Source: Acidimicrobiia bacterium
Lineage (GTDB): Bacteria; Actinomycetota; Acidimicrobiia; IMCC26256; BP-133
Direction of reading: 5' to 3'
Assembly: GCA_025923175.1 (NCBI GenBank)
Contig: JAICGL010000037.1
Span: forward strand, 1-13,964
Length of the DNA: 13,964 bases
The notes under the pieces are model-generated. The model was not told the DNA's origin and did not search any database. It saw only the letters and a list, made by a program, of their open reading frames with translations. The position numbers and the translations under genes are program-made. Numbering within the stretch: position 1 is the first letter of the stretch; the number at the start of each line of letters is the position of its first letter. This document shows positions 1 to 7,653 of the stretch, piece by piece.

Positions 1-729
1 CCGGTAGTTGTGGATCAGGAGTGTCTGGGCCAGGAAGGCGCTCTCCGGCGTGAGGTCCGCCGCACCGGTCTCGCCGGCGGCGTCGGCCAGCGGGCGGAAC
101 CGGCGCAGGAACTTCCGCCAGGCGGGCTCGAGGGCCTTGAGGTCGGTCGCCAGCAGGGCGGCCAGATCGGCGTCCGCCAGGCCCGTCCCTGGCGGAACCT
201 CGCCGCGGAAGACGGCCAGCTGTGCCTCGAGGCCGAGATCGTCGAGCACCCGGCGCAGGGCGTCCGTCCGGTCGAAGGGGGTGATGTGGACCGACGAGCT
301 GAGGGCCGAGAAACCGAGCTGGCTCAGGTGCTGGCGCACGGCCGCCCGGGCCGGCGGGGCGACGGCGCTCGTGTTGACCACGACCGTCCAGCGGCCGTCC
401 CACGGGTCGCCTCGCGGGTGGTAGATGTGCCGTTCGGCCTGGCGGACCTCGCGCCGGGCCATCGGCGTGACGGAGTAGAAGCTGCGCTTGCCGTGGCGGC
501 GGGTGACGAGGAAGCCCTCACCCACGAGCCGATTGAGCGATGTCCTCACCAGCCGCTCGTTGATCCCCAGCGGCTCCACGAGCCGCAGCAGGCTGCCGGC
601 CCACACCTCCCCGCCGTGGGGCTCGACGCCGTCGCCGAACACGGTGACCAGCAGCGTGCGGGCGCTGGCGTCGGGTCGCTGCCGGTAGCTGCGGACCAGC
701 GCGTCGCAGCGGTCCTGGAGAGTCGCCAT
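1..729 (-). CDS. PaaX-family transcriptional regulator (C-terminus beyond left edge)
   Basis: The reading frame starts at an ATG whose complement is at 727-729 and stays open for 243 codons to the left edge, so the C-terminal part is missing; PaaX proteins are usually about 280-310 residues. The first 80 or so residues look like the PaaX winged helix-turn-helix: ARTLLVTVFGD, then GINERLVRTSLNRLVGEGFL, then a basic wing KRSFYSVT. The next block, YHPRGDPWDGRWTVVV, matches the central conserved segment of the family. PaaX of E. coli represses phenylacetate catabolism and responds to phenylacetyl-CoA; relatives control other aromatic or fatty-acid-like pathways. Here it follows a hydrolase gene with a one-base TGATG overlap and is near a divergent P450, so a catabolic regulator acting locally is likely. 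No phenylacetate genes are visible, so the symbol paaX is not assigned. The family call is firm; the ligand is unknown. Confidence 0.9.
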   Translation of the reverse strand, partial: MATLQDRCDALVRSYRQRPDASARTLLVTVFGDGVEPHGGEVWAGSLLRLVEPLGINERLVRTSLNRLVGEGFLVTRRHGKRSFYSVTPMARREVRQAERHIYHPRGDPWDGRWTVVVNTSAVAPPARAAVRQHLSQLGFSALSSSVHITPFDRTDALRRVLDDLGLEAQLAVFRGEVPPGTGLADADLAALLATDLKALEPAWRKFLRRFRPLADAAGETGAADLTPESAFLAQTLLIHNYR

Positions 730-1508
730 CAGCCGACACCCGACGAGGCTGCCAGCTCCTCGATGAGCGGGAGGAGCGCGGCCGGGTCCTCGACGTGGGC
801 GTTGTGCCCCAGACCTTTGAGCACGACGGGATCCGGCACCAGGGCCTGGAGGTGCTCGGCGGGCGACATCGGGTCGTGCTCCCCCGCCGCCAGCACCACC
901 GCACCCCGGGCCGCGGCCAGGAGACCTTCCATGGCCGGGGCGCCGACGGCGAATGCGGCCGGGTCGAGCGCCAGCCGCCACCCGCCGTCCGCCGGAACGA
1001 GGGCGGCGTCGACGAACGGGGCGTCGGACGGGAGCAGGCCGGTCAGGCCGGCGACCTTGAGGGCCCGCTCTACCGCCTCCTCCCGGGTGGCGAAGGCCCG
1101 CGCCGGGCGGGCGGCCAGCGCGGCCGCCTTGGCCAGCTCCTCCGCCGACCAGCGGGCCTTGATACCGAGGGCGAGGGCGGCCGACGGCTGCACCCGGTAC
1201 CAGCCGCTGGCGAGGGCGAGGGCCACCCCTCCGCCGAGTGAGTGGCCAACGACCACCAGCGGCGTCTCGGGATCGAGCACCGTGGCCACGGCAGCCGCCA
1301 GCCCGCCGATCGAGTAACGGTTCCGGGCTGCCGGGGCGGAGCGGCCGTGGCCGGGCAGATCGGGCACGATCCACGAGCCGGGCCAGTGGCCGGGCAGGAG
1401 CGCGATCAGCCCGTCCCAGACGTCGCCGGTGGCGCCGAGCCCGTGCAGGAGCAGCAGCGCCGCACCGTCGCCCCCGCCGCGCCGTAGGAACACGTCGTCG
1501 CTTCCCAT
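729..1508 (-). CDS. alpha/beta hydrolase
   Basis: This 259-residue protein has the full single-domain alpha/beta hydrolase pattern. It shows an HG oxyanion motif at residues 22-23, the DLPGHGRS loop at 50-57, and the nucleophile elbow GHSLGGG with Ser90. The acid is probably Asp212 (AGEHDP) and the catalytic His is His235 in GLGHNAHVE. Such enzymes cleave esters, lactones or C-C bonds; 3-oxoadipate enol-lactonase and epoxide- or ester-hydrolase relatives share this layout, so the substrate cannot be read from sequence. There is no signal peptide, so it should be cytoplasmic. I chose the ATG at 1506-1508 because the conserved fold begins about 15 residues later and the open frame upstream crosses the divergent P450. 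The stop codon shares one base with the start of the PaaX-like gene, implying coupled translation. No clear Shine-Dalgarno site precedes it, so its transcript may be leaderless. Confidence 0.88.
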   Translation of the reverse strand: MGSDDVFLRRGGGDGAALLLLHGLGATGDVWDGLIALLPGHWPGSWIVPDLPGHGRSAPAARNRYSIGGLAAAVATVLDPETPLVVVGHSLGGGVALALASGWYRVQPSAALALGIKARWSAEELAKAAALAARPARAFATREEAVERALKVAGLTGLLPSDAPFVDAALVPADGGWRLALDPAAFAVGAPAMEGLLAAARGAVVLAAGEHDPMSPAEHLQALVPDPVVLKGLGHNAHVEDPAALLPLIEELAASSGVG

Positions 1509-1559
1509 GGCGCACGATCTTGCCCGATCGGCCTTGCCTAGCGACAGAATGCCGTTCGA
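1509..1559. promoter_or_regulatory. short divergent promoter region between hydrolase/PaaX and P450 genes
   Basis: Only 51 bp separate the two divergent start codons. An inverted repeat with 5-bp arms CGATC/GATCG lies at 1515-1530, close to the hydrolase start. A weak -10-like hexamer CAGAAT is at 1545-1550, with TTGCCC 19 bp upstream of it at 1520-1525. It would place a P450 transcript start close to the ATG at 1560, consistent with the lack of a Shine-Dalgarno site there. The promoter elements are degenerate guesses. A shared control region is inferred from the divergent arrangement, and the PaaX-like protein is the obvious candidate binder. Confidence 0.4.
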
Positions 1560-2864
1560 ATGGACTGCGCTGAAGCCGCGACGATCATGAACCCCGACAC
1601 CTACGTGCGGGGCGTGCCCTACGCGGCGCTGGCCGAGCTGCAGCAGGTGTCGCCGGTGGTGTGGCTCGACGAGCCGGCCGTCGACGCCTGGCCCGCGGGG
1701 CCCGGGTTCTGGGCCGTGCTCCGCCACGCCGACGTCAGGCACGTGCTGCGCCATCCCGAGGTGTTCTCGTCTCATCTGGGCGCCACGCAGATCCGCGACG
1801 CGCCGACTCCCGAGGCGCTGGCCTTCACCCGGCGGATGATGATCAACATCGACCCGCCGGACCACTCCCGGCTGCGGAGCCTGCTGAACCGGGCGTTCAC
1901 GCCCCGGGCCATCGCCCGGCTGGAGGAGCAGATCGGCCGCTGGGCGCACGACCTCGTGGCTGCCGTCGCCGCCGACGGGCAGTGCGACTTCGCCAAGGTG
2001 GCCGCCGACCTTCCGTTACTGACCGTGGCCGAGGTCTTCGGTGTGCCGGTCGAGGACCGGTGGCTGATGTTCGACTGGAGCAACCGGGTGATCGGCTACC
2101 AGGACCCTGACTACTCCGTCAGTTCCGTGGCCTCGGCCAACGCGTCGGAGATGGCGCAGCGGGCGCTCGCGCAGCGGCCGGAACCCGACGCCGACGGGCG
2201 GATGCCCAATCCCCGCACCCGGGAAGGGCTGGCCGACCTGTACGCCTACGCCAACGCGCTCGGCGCCTACAAGCGGGAACACCCCGGCACCGACGTCATG
2301 AGCAACCTGATGACGTACGTCGACGCGCAGGACGGGCGGGTCAGCCTCGAAGAGTTCGAGAACATGTTTTTCCTGTTCTCGGTGGCGGGCAACGAGACGC
2401 TCCGCAACGGGGTACCCGGCGGGATGGTGGCGCTGACGTCGAACCCGGACGTCCAGCGCCGCCTGCGCGCCGACCGCTCACTTCTTCCGGCCGCCGTGGA
2501 GGAGATGCTGCGGTGGTGGACGCCGGTCATGCACTTCCGCCGTACGGCCGCGGCCGACACCGAGCTTGCCGGGGTGAAGATCCGCGCCGGCGACAAGGTC
2601 GTCGTCTGGTTCGCCGCCGCCAACCGTGACCCGGCCACCTTCCCCGACCCCGACACCTTCGACCCCGGCCGCTCCCCCAACGAGCATTTGTCGTTCGGCC
2701 ACGGACCCCACTTCTGCCTGGGGGCCCATCTGGCCCGGGTACAGATGCGGGCCATGTTCGGCGCCGTCCTCGACCTGCTCGGCGAGATCGAACCGGCCGG
2801 TGAACCCGTCCGCCTTCGCTCCAACTTTCAGAACGGCATCAAGTCGCTGCCGGTGCGCTGGTAG
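1560..2864 (+). CDS. cytochrome P450 (CYP125-like clade)
   Basis: This 434-residue soluble bacterial P450 has all diagnostic elements. The I-helix oxygen-activation motif is AGNET at 276-280, with the conserved Thr280. The K-helix ExxR pair is Glu315/Arg318, and the haem loop is FGHGPHFCLG with axial ligand Cys386. The C-terminal RLRSNFQNGIK segment resembles the end of CYP125-type enzymes, which oxidise the terminal methyl of cholesterol side chains; related clades act on other lipids or terpenoids, so the substrate is open. The N-terminal PDTYVRGVPYAAL segment is typical of the clade. Two starts are possible, ATG 1560 and ATG 1587 (residue 10); neither has a good ribosome binding site, and 1560 gives the more usual N-terminal length. 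No ferredoxin or reductase gene is adjacent, so electrons must come from elsewhere. It is divergent from the hydrolase and PaaX-like genes and convergent with the carbonic anhydrase. Confidence 0.93.
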   Translation: MDCAEAATIMNPDTYVRGVPYAALAELQQVSPVVWLDEPAVDAWPAGPGFWAVLRHADVRHVLRHPEVFSSHLGATQIRDAPTPEALAFTRRMMINIDPPDHSRLRSLLNRAFTPRAIARLEEQIGRWAHDLVAAVAADGQCDFAKVAADLPLLTVAEVFGVPVEDRWLMFDWSNRVIGYQDPDYSVSSVASANASEMAQRALAQRPEPDADGRMPNPRTREGLADLYAYANALGAYKREHPGTDVMSNLMTYVDAQDGRVSLEEFENMFFLFSVAGNETLRNGVPGGMVALTSNPDVQRRLRADRSLLPAAVEEMLRWWTPVMHFRRTAAADTELAGVKIRAGDKVVVWFAAANRDPATFPDPDTFDPGRSPNEHLSFGHGPHFCLGAHLARVQMRAMFGAVLDLLGEIEPAGEPVRLRSNFQNGIKSLPVRW

Positions 2865-2874
2865 CGCGATGGCG

Positions 2875-2889
2875 CGGCGTCAGTCGCCG
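2875..2889. terminator. weak hairpin in the 15-bp convergent gap (possible terminator)
   Basis: CGGCG and CGCCG arms with a 5-base loop span the stop codon of the carbonic anhydrase gene, next to the convergent P450 stop. There is no T-tract on either side, and short GC stems are common at this base composition, so this is only a weak candidate for a factor-assisted or bidirectional terminator. Confidence 0.15.
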
Positions 2890-3668
2890 TTGGTGGAATC
2901 GTGCACGACGGGCCGCCCTTTGAGCGGCTGGACGGGCCGGTTGTTGTGGTCGTAATGGCCGGTGAGGAGCGAAAGCTGGGCTTGGCTCAGTTCGATCATT
3001 CCGCCGAGCAGGTTCCAGTGGACGCCTTCGCTGCATGGCGGGGTGGTGAGCGACCCCTCGTAACGTGTCGTGGCCAGGTCGCGGGGGAACAGCGCCTTCA
3101 GGTCGAGCGAGTCGACCGTCACCGGTTCGTCGGCGCGGTTCGGCAGATGCTCCAGGATCGGGGCCCATGCCGGGTTGTCGCGGCCCTCCTTGACCAGCAG
3201 CCCGACCACCGCGAGCGCTCCACCGGCGGCCTTGTGGACGAAGTGGAACTCGACCGGGAACGACCGCCCGTCCACCGTGTGTTCGCTGGGTGCGTGGTAG
3301 TGGAACTGCACAAGCCCGTAGGTGACGTTGTCCAGGACGATCGAGGAGCCCGGTTCGACATTGACCTGTTCGGTGTGGCCCGTGTCCTCGATCTCGACTC
3401 GCGCCGTCCGGTAGTCGAAGCGCAGGTCGGGGAGCGGCTTGTCCTCGGGATGTTCGACGGCGATCGGAGACTGGGCAGAGCCGTCGGCACAGCGGGCCCA
3501 GTCGGCGGTCAGTGACGCCCACGCAGCCGGGCCCTCCGCCCCTTCGTAGGACCAGTGGGCCGCCTCGCTGGACTTCGCCTCGGGGCGCGGGTCCTCTTCG
3601 TCGCCGCAGCCGGCTACGACAACCAGGGCAACGACCGCAGCAGGGAGAAACGACCGCTTCAGGGGCAC
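2880..3668 (-). CDS. alpha-class carbonic anhydrase, predicted lipoprotein
   Basis: This 262-residue protein interconverts CO2 and bicarbonate outside the membrane. Residues 1-21 are a lipoprotein signal: positive KR, hydrophobic core, then lipobox VAGC with Cys21. The alpha-CA domain fills about 36-255. Zinc ligands are His123 and His125 (QFHYHAPSEH) and His142 (EFHFVHK), with the gatekeeper-type Glu129 after them. Thr208/Thr209 lie in SLTTPPCSEGVHW, and His98 in TGH is the likely proton shuttle. Cys60 and Cys212 are placed to form the disulfide seen in secreted bacterial alpha-CAs. The residue set looks catalytically complete. The start is a GTG (complement at 3666-3668) that immediately precedes the signal peptide; no good Shine-Dalgarno site is seen. 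It stands alone, convergent with the P450 and divergent from the transporter operon. A role in bicarbonate supply or surface pH control is inference. Confidence 0.94.
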   Translation of the reverse strand: MPLKRSFLPAAVVALVVVAGCGDEEDPRPEAKSSEAAHWSYEGAEGPAAWASLTADWARCADGSAQSPIAVEHPEDKPLPDLRFDYRTARVEIEDTGHTEQVNVEPGSSIVLDNVTYGLVQFHYHAPSEHTVDGRSFPVEFHFVHKAAGGALAVVGLLVKEGRDNPAWAPILEHLPNRADEPVTVDSLDLKALFPRDLATTRYEGSLTTPPCSEGVHWNLLGGMIELSQAQLSLLTGHYDHNNRPVQPLKGRPVVHDSTNGD

Positions 3669-3777
3669 GTCGGGTTTCTATCACCGTCTCTCCGGTCGCC
3701 GCTGTGTCACGACCGTGACGTTTCATACGTAGCTGCCGTGTGGTTCTTGCGTAAGGCGCGAGAAGCAGACTGCTGCG
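3669..3777. promoter_or_regulatory. divergent promoter region between carbonic anhydrase and Liv-type operon
   Basis: This is the only non-coding stretch upstream of the five-gene transporter operon and of the carbonic anhydrase. It has locally lower GC around 3720-3750. On the minus strand TTACGC and TACGTA are 17 bp apart and could be a weak -35/-10 pair reading towards the carbonic anhydrase; I found no convincing pair towards the transporter. It contains the palindrome annotated separately. Confidence 0.45.
3706..3719. promoter_or_regulatory. perfect 14-bp palindrome, candidate operator
   Basis: GTCACG-AC-CGTGAC is a perfect inverted repeat with 6-bp arms and a 2-bp spacer, 38 bp upstream of the carbonic anhydrase start and about 58 bp upstream of the transporter operon. 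Its size and symmetry suit a dimeric repressor such as a TetR, GntR or MarR family protein. Which protein binds it, and which of the two genes it controls, cannot be seen. Confidence 0.45.
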
Positions 3778-5010
3778 GTGAGACAGATCTGGTCCTGTAC
3801 CGCCATCGTCGCCATCGCGCTGGCCGGGGCGGGCTGCAGCGGTGGGGCACTGCGGGAGGAGTCGGCGGGCGCCAGCAGCAGCCGGGGGTCTGTGGTCAAG
3901 ATCGGGTTCATCGCTCCGTTGTCGGGCCCGTTCGCCAGCGCCGGCGAGGACATGCGGCGGGGCTTCCACTTCTACCTTGATCGGCACGAGGGCCGCCTGG
4001 GCGGGCGCAAGGTCACCGTTGTCGAGGTCGACGAGGGTGCGGGCCCTGAGACCGGCGTCCCGGCGGTCCGGCGGTTGCTGACGCGGGACCGGGTGGTGGC
4101 GGCGGCGGGCATCGTGAACTCCGCTGTCGCCCTGGGGGCGCACCAGTCGTTCATCGACGCTCGTGTCCCGCTGATCATCGCCACTGCCGGTGCCAACGAC
4201 CTGACGGGTGCCAAAGGATCGGAGTACATCTGGCGGACCTCGTTCGCCAACGCCGACAAGAACTATGCGATGGGTAAGTGGCTGGCCCGCCAGCCCCCGA
4301 TCCCGGGAGGGGTGTTCCTCCTCGCACCCGAATACGTCGCCGGCCACGAGCAGCTCAACGGCTTCAAGGCGGCGTTCACCGCTGGTGGCGGCAAGATCGC
4401 CGGTGAGCAGTACAGCCCCTTCGGGATCACGCAGGACTTCCAGCCGTATCTGACCCAGGTGCGCGCCTCGGGAGCCGGGGCCATCTACGCCTTCTACGCC
4501 GGTCAGGACGCGATCGGCTTCGTCCGCCAGTACCGGGACTTCGGCCTCGCCGGCCGGATTCCCCTGTACGGGCCAGGGTTCCTGACCGAGGGGCCGACGC
4601 TGGAGGCCCAGGGCGCGGCGGCGGACGGGCTCATCACGACCCTCCACTATTCGGCCGAGCTCGACACGCCCGACAACCGGGACTTCGTAGAGGCATACGA
4701 GGCGGCCTACAAGGCGCCCCCGACGGCCTTCTCGGTCCAGGCCTACGACGCCGGCGCCGTCCTCGATCGCGCCCTCGCCCAGATCGACGGCGCCGTCTCC
4801 GGCGCGGGGCTCGTCGCCGCGCTGCCCAAGGTGGGCGAGATCGACAGCCCCCGTGGAGCGTGGCGGTTCACCGAGCGCCGTAACCCGGACCAGCACATGT
4901 ACCTGCGCCAGGTCCGCCGGGAGGGCGGCCGGCTCGTCAACGCCGTGGTGGAGGACCTCGGGCCGGTCGACCCCGCCGCGACAGGCACTCCTGCAGGAGG
5001 CAGGCCATGA
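3778..5010 (+). CDS. Liv-type ABC transporter substrate-binding lipoprotein
   Basis: This 410-residue protein is the extracellular ligand receptor of the importer encoded downstream. Residues 1-20 form a lipoprotein signal ending AGAGC, with Cys20 as the lipidated residue. The type I periplasmic-binding fold (Peripla_BP_6, LivJ/LivK-like) starts near residue 40 with KIGFIAPLSGPFASAG and runs to about 390. The late SPRGAWRFTERRNPDQHMYLR segment (357-377) resembles binding proteins often annotated for aromatic acids, amides or other carboxylates as well as branched-chain amino acids, so the ligand is not assigned. The last 15 residues are a Pro/Gly/Ala tail. The GTG start directly precedes the signal peptide; only a weak AGAAG lies upstream. 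The stop overlaps the first permease start by ATGA. The nearby PaaX-like regulator, hydrolase and P450 make an organic-acid ligand plausible, which is inference. Confidence 0.92.
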   Translation: MRQIWSCTAIVAIALAGAGCSGGALREESAGASSSRGSVVKIGFIAPLSGPFASAGEDMRRGFHFYLDRHEGRLGGRKVTVVEVDEGAGPETGVPAVRRLLTRDRVVAAAGIVNSAVALGAHQSFIDARVPLIIATAGANDLTGAKGSEYIWRTSFANADKNYAMGKWLARQPPIPGGVFLLAPEYVAGHEQLNGFKAAFTAGGGKIAGEQYSPFGITQDFQPYLTQVRASGAGAIYAFYAGQDAIGFVRQYRDFGLAGRIPLYGPGFLTEGPTLEAQGAAADGLITTLHYSAELDTPDNRDFVEAYEAAYKAPPTAFSVQAYDAGAVLDRALAQIDGAVSGAGLVAALPKVGEIDSPRGAWRFTERRNPDQHMYLRQVRREGGRLVNAVVEDLGPVDPAATGTPAGGRP

Positions 5011-5882
5011 CCGAATGGCTGTCGGACAACCTCGTCAGCATCCTGAACGGGGTCGCGCTGGGATGCCTCCTCTTCGCCCTCGCCGTCGGGCTGTCGCTGG
5101 TGTTCGGGGTGCTCGACGTCCTCAACCTGGCCCACGGCTCGCTGTTCGTGGCCGGTGCCTATGCCGCCTGGCGACTGGCGGACGACGGGAGCCTGGCCGG
5201 GTTCGGGCTGGCCGTCGTCCTCGCCGCCGCGATCGGCGGCGCGGGCGGTCTGGTGCTCACCGTCGCCACGCGCCCGCTGGCGGGCCGAAGCCATCTCGAT
5301 CAAGCGTTGCTCACACTGGGCATCGCGCTGGTCGTCACCGAGCTGGTGCAGTCGTGGTTCGGGCGTGACCCGCACGGTGTGCTGCCGCCGTTGGCCGGTT
5401 CGGTCGAGATCGGCGGCGGCTACCCGATGTACCGCCTGGCGCTCATCGGCGCAGGCATGGTGTTGGCCGTCGCCGTCGACCGGGCGGTGGAGCGCACCCG
5501 CGCCGGGGCGTTGGTGCGGGCGACCGTCTGCGATGCGCACATGGTGGCCGCCATGGGGATCAACACGCTGCTGGTCCGCTCGGGTGCCTTCATCGTGGGG
5601 GGTGCGCTGGCGTCCGTCGCCGGGGTGCTCGGCGCGCCGCTGCTCGGGGCCAGCCCGCACCTCGACGCCCAGGTCCTGCTGCTCGCGCTGGTGGTCGTCG
5701 TCATCGGTGGTCTCGGGTCGGTACGGGGAGCGCTGCTCGGAGCGTTGCTGATCGGACAGGTGCAGTCGCTGGGAGTCGCCCTGGTACCCCGCCAGGCGCC
5801 GTTCCTGTTGTTCGGGGCGATGGCCATCGTGCTCGTGCTGCGGCCCGCCGGGCTGATGGGAACCAGGGCGGTGGCGAAATGA
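5007..5882 (+). CDS. livH: Liv-type ABC transporter permease, LivH family
   Basis: This 291-residue integral membrane protein would form one half of the translocation channel. It is hydrophobic throughout, with about eight membrane helices. The N-terminal VGLSLVFGVLDVLNLAHGS block is the LivH signature, and RATVCDAHMVAAMGINT at about 171-187 is the cytoplasmic coupling loop that contacts the ATPases. The later GALASVAGVLGAPLLG and VVVVIGGLGSVRGALLGALL segments are also typical, and length matches the family. Translation is probably coupled on both sides, because its ATG overlaps the binding-protein stop and its stop overlaps the next permease start. Function as a permease subunit is secure; the name livH indicates family only, since the substrate is unknown. 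Confidence 0.93.
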   Translation: MTEWLSDNLVSILNGVALGCLLFALAVGLSLVFGVLDVLNLAHGSLFVAGAYAAWRLADDGSLAGFGLAVVLAAAIGGAGGLVLTVATRPLAGRSHLDQALLTLGIALVVTELVQSWFGRDPHGVLPPLAGSVEIGGGYPMYRLALIGAGMVLAVAVDRAVERTRAGALVRATVCDAHMVAAMGINTLLVRSGAFIVGGALASVAGVLGAPLLGASPHLDAQVLLLALVVVVIGGLGSVRGALLGALLIGQVQSLGVALVPRQAPFLLFGAMAIVLVLRPAGLMGTRAVAK

Positions 5883-6871
5883 GCCGGCTCTTCGCCGGGC
5901 GATCGCTGCCGATCTATCTCGTCGCCCTCGGCGTGGTCGTCTGGCTCGTGGCGCTGCCGTTCGGTGCGTCGGGCTACACCGTTGGCGTGGTGGGGCGGAT
6001 CCTGACGTTCGGTCTGTTCGTCGCCAGCCTCGACCTCCTCGTCGGCATCGCCGGTCTGCCCTCGCTCGGTCACGGTGCGTTCTTCGGGATCGGCGCCTAC
6101 GCCGCTGCGCTCCTGGCGCAGGACGTGACCGCCGTCGGGCCCGCGCAGCTGGCCGTCGCCGGTGCCATCGGTGCCGTTGCCGCCGGCGTCACCGGACTGG
6201 TGACGATCCGCAGCCGGGGGATCTACTTCGTCATGCTCACGCTGGCCATCGGCGAAGTCGCCCGGCAGGTGGCCGACAGCTGGACGTCGCTCACCGGCGG
6301 AGCCAACGGCCTGGCCGGTGTGCCGCCCCTGCGGCTGTTTCCCGGGGGCGGGGAAATCGTGATCGCCGGCCACATCTACTGGTACGTGCTGGCGGTGACC
6401 GCATTGGCCTATGGGCTGCTGGCCATCGTGCGGGCGTCCGCTTTCGGCCAGGCCCTGAAAGGCATGCGGGACAACGAGGACCGGATGCGGGCGCTCGGCT
6501 ACTCGGTGACGGGCCTCAAGCTGGCGGTGTTGTTCGTTGCCGGTGGCTTCGCCGGCGTGGCCGGGTCGTTGTGGGTGACCCAGCTGCGCTTCGTCTCCCC
6601 GGCGGACGTCGGGTTCGCCACTTCGGCGATCGCGTTGCTGTGTGTGGTCATCGCCGGGCGCGGCAGCCTGTGGGGGTCGTTCGTCGCGGCGGCCGTCGTC
6701 ATCATCGTGCGCGACGAGCTCGGTACGGTGATCGGCGGGCGGGGCCCGTTGGTGCTGGGCCTGACGTTCATCGCCGCCGTCTATCTCCTTCCTCGCGGTC
6801 TGGCGGGGCTCGTGCCGTCGGTTTTGCGGCAGCCTCCGAAACCGGCGCTGGGCGCGGGAGCGGCCCAATGA
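5879..6871 (+). CDS. livM: Liv-type ABC transporter permease, LivM family
   Basis: This 330-residue second permease subunit pairs with the LivH-type protein. It has around nine or ten hydrophobic segments. The family signature SLDLLVGIAGLPSLGHGAFFGIGAY lies near residues 50-75 (positions approximate). The coupling helix ALKGMRDNEDRMRALGYSV sits near 195-215, followed by a GGFAGVAGSLWV membrane segment. The C-terminus ends in a short Pro/Gly/Ala-rich tail. Its ATG overlaps the preceding stop by four bases and its own stop overlaps the ATPase start in the same way, so stoichiometric expression is expected. There is no fusion to an ATPase domain, unlike some LivM-LivG fusions. Confidence 0.93.
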   Translation: MSRLFAGRSLPIYLVALGVVVWLVALPFGASGYTVGVVGRILTFGLFVASLDLLVGIAGLPSLGHGAFFGIGAYAAALLAQDVTAVGPAQLAVAGAIGAVAAGVTGLVTIRSRGIYFVMLTLAIGEVARQVADSWTSLTGGANGLAGVPPLRLFPGGGEIVIAGHIYWYVLAVTALAYGLLAIVRASAFGQALKGMRDNEDRMRALGYSVTGLKLAVLFVAGGFAGVAGSLWVTQLRFVSPADVGFATSAIALLCVVIAGRGSLWGSFVAAAVVIIVRDELGTVIGGRGPLVLGLTFIAAVYLLPRGLAGLVPSVLRQPPKPALGAGAAQ

Positions 6872-7653
6872 GCGGTCCAGTGAGCGTCCCTGCGGCGGCG
6901 CCGGCCGCGATCGAGGTGCGGGACATGACGCGCCGCTTCGGTGGTCTGTGCGCCGTCGACTCCGTGTCGATCCGAGTGGAGACCGGAGCGCGCCACGCGG
7001 TGATCGGTTCCAATGGCGCCGGCAAGAGCACGCTGTTCGCTCTCATCGCCGGAGCGCAGCGGCCGAGTAGCGGTTCCGTATACCTGGGCGGGAACGACGT
7101 GACCGGGTTGGCCGAACACCGTCGGGCGCAGCGCGGTCTGGCCCGCACCTTCCAGCACGCCAATCTCTTCGGGCCGGCGACGGTGGCCGCCAACGTGGCG
7201 TTGGCGGTGCGCCGCTGGCTGGGCTGCGGCTATCGACCCTGGCCGGACCGGCGGCGCGAGGGAGCCGTCTCCGACCGGGTGGGCCAGCTGCTCGAGACGG
7301 TCGGGCTGACCGGGCGGGCCGGCACCCCGGCCGCCAGCCTGTCCCACGGCGAGCGCCGCCAGCTCGAAGTGGCCGTGGCGCTGGCGGCGCGGCCGAGCGT
7401 GCTGCTCCTCGACGAGCCAACGGCGGGGATGGCCGCGACGGAGACGCGCCGGTTCGTGGAGCTGGTGGAGGCTCTGCCGCAGACGCTGACCGTCGTGCTG
7501 GTGGAACATGACCTCGAGGTGGTCTTCGGCCTGGCCACCCACCTGAGCGTGCTGCACCTCGGCCGGCTGCTGGCCGACGGCAACCCGGAGGAGGTGCGGG
7601 CCGACCCGGCGGTCCGGGCCGCCTACCTCGACGCCCGGAGCCTGGCCTCATGA
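6868..7653 (+). CDS. livG: Liv-type ABC transporter ATPase, LivG family
   Basis: This 261-residue cytoplasmic ATPase powers the importer as a heterodimer with the LivF-type protein. Walker A is GSNGAGKST at 47-55, the signature is LSHGE at 158-162, and Walker B is VLLLDEP at 178-184. The conserved His of the H-loop is His214 in VEHD. RTFQHANLF after the Walker A region carries the Q-loop. LSHGE in place of LSGGQ and the DEPTAGM wording after Walker B are normal for LivG. The frame is open further upstream, but the ATG at 6868 is chosen because it makes the ATGA overlap seen throughout this operon and leaves only 14 residues before the ABC domain. All nucleotide-binding residues are present. 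Confidence 0.93.
   Translation: MSGPVSVPAAAPAAIEVRDMTRRFGGLCAVDSVSIRVETGARHAVIGSNGAGKSTLFALIAGAQRPSSGSVYLGGNDVTGLAEHRRAQRGLARTFQHANLFGPATVAANVALAVRRWLGCGYRPWPDRRREGAVSDRVGQLLETVGLTGRAGTPAASLSHGERRQLEVAVALAARPSVLLLDEPTAGMAATETRRFVELVEALPQTLTVVLVEHDLEVVFGLATHLSVLHLGRLLADGNPEEVRADPAVRAAYLDARSLAS

Noticed and set aside
10..1317. Long open frame on the plus strand, 435 codons
   Set aside because: It is antisense to the PaaX-like and hydrolase genes, crosses both, is low-complexity Arg/Ala/Gly/Pro sequence and resembles no family; a GC-rich shadow.
2385..2402. Apparent loss of the second Thr in the P450 I-helix (AGNETL rather than AGNETT)
   Set aside because: The oxygen-activating Thr is the fifth residue of the motif, Thr280, and is present; the following position varies among P450s.
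2839..4896. 685-codon minus-strand open frame
   Set aside because: It runs antisense through the well-supported binding-protein gene and overlaps the carbonic anhydrase in another frame; composition is typical of a shadow frame.
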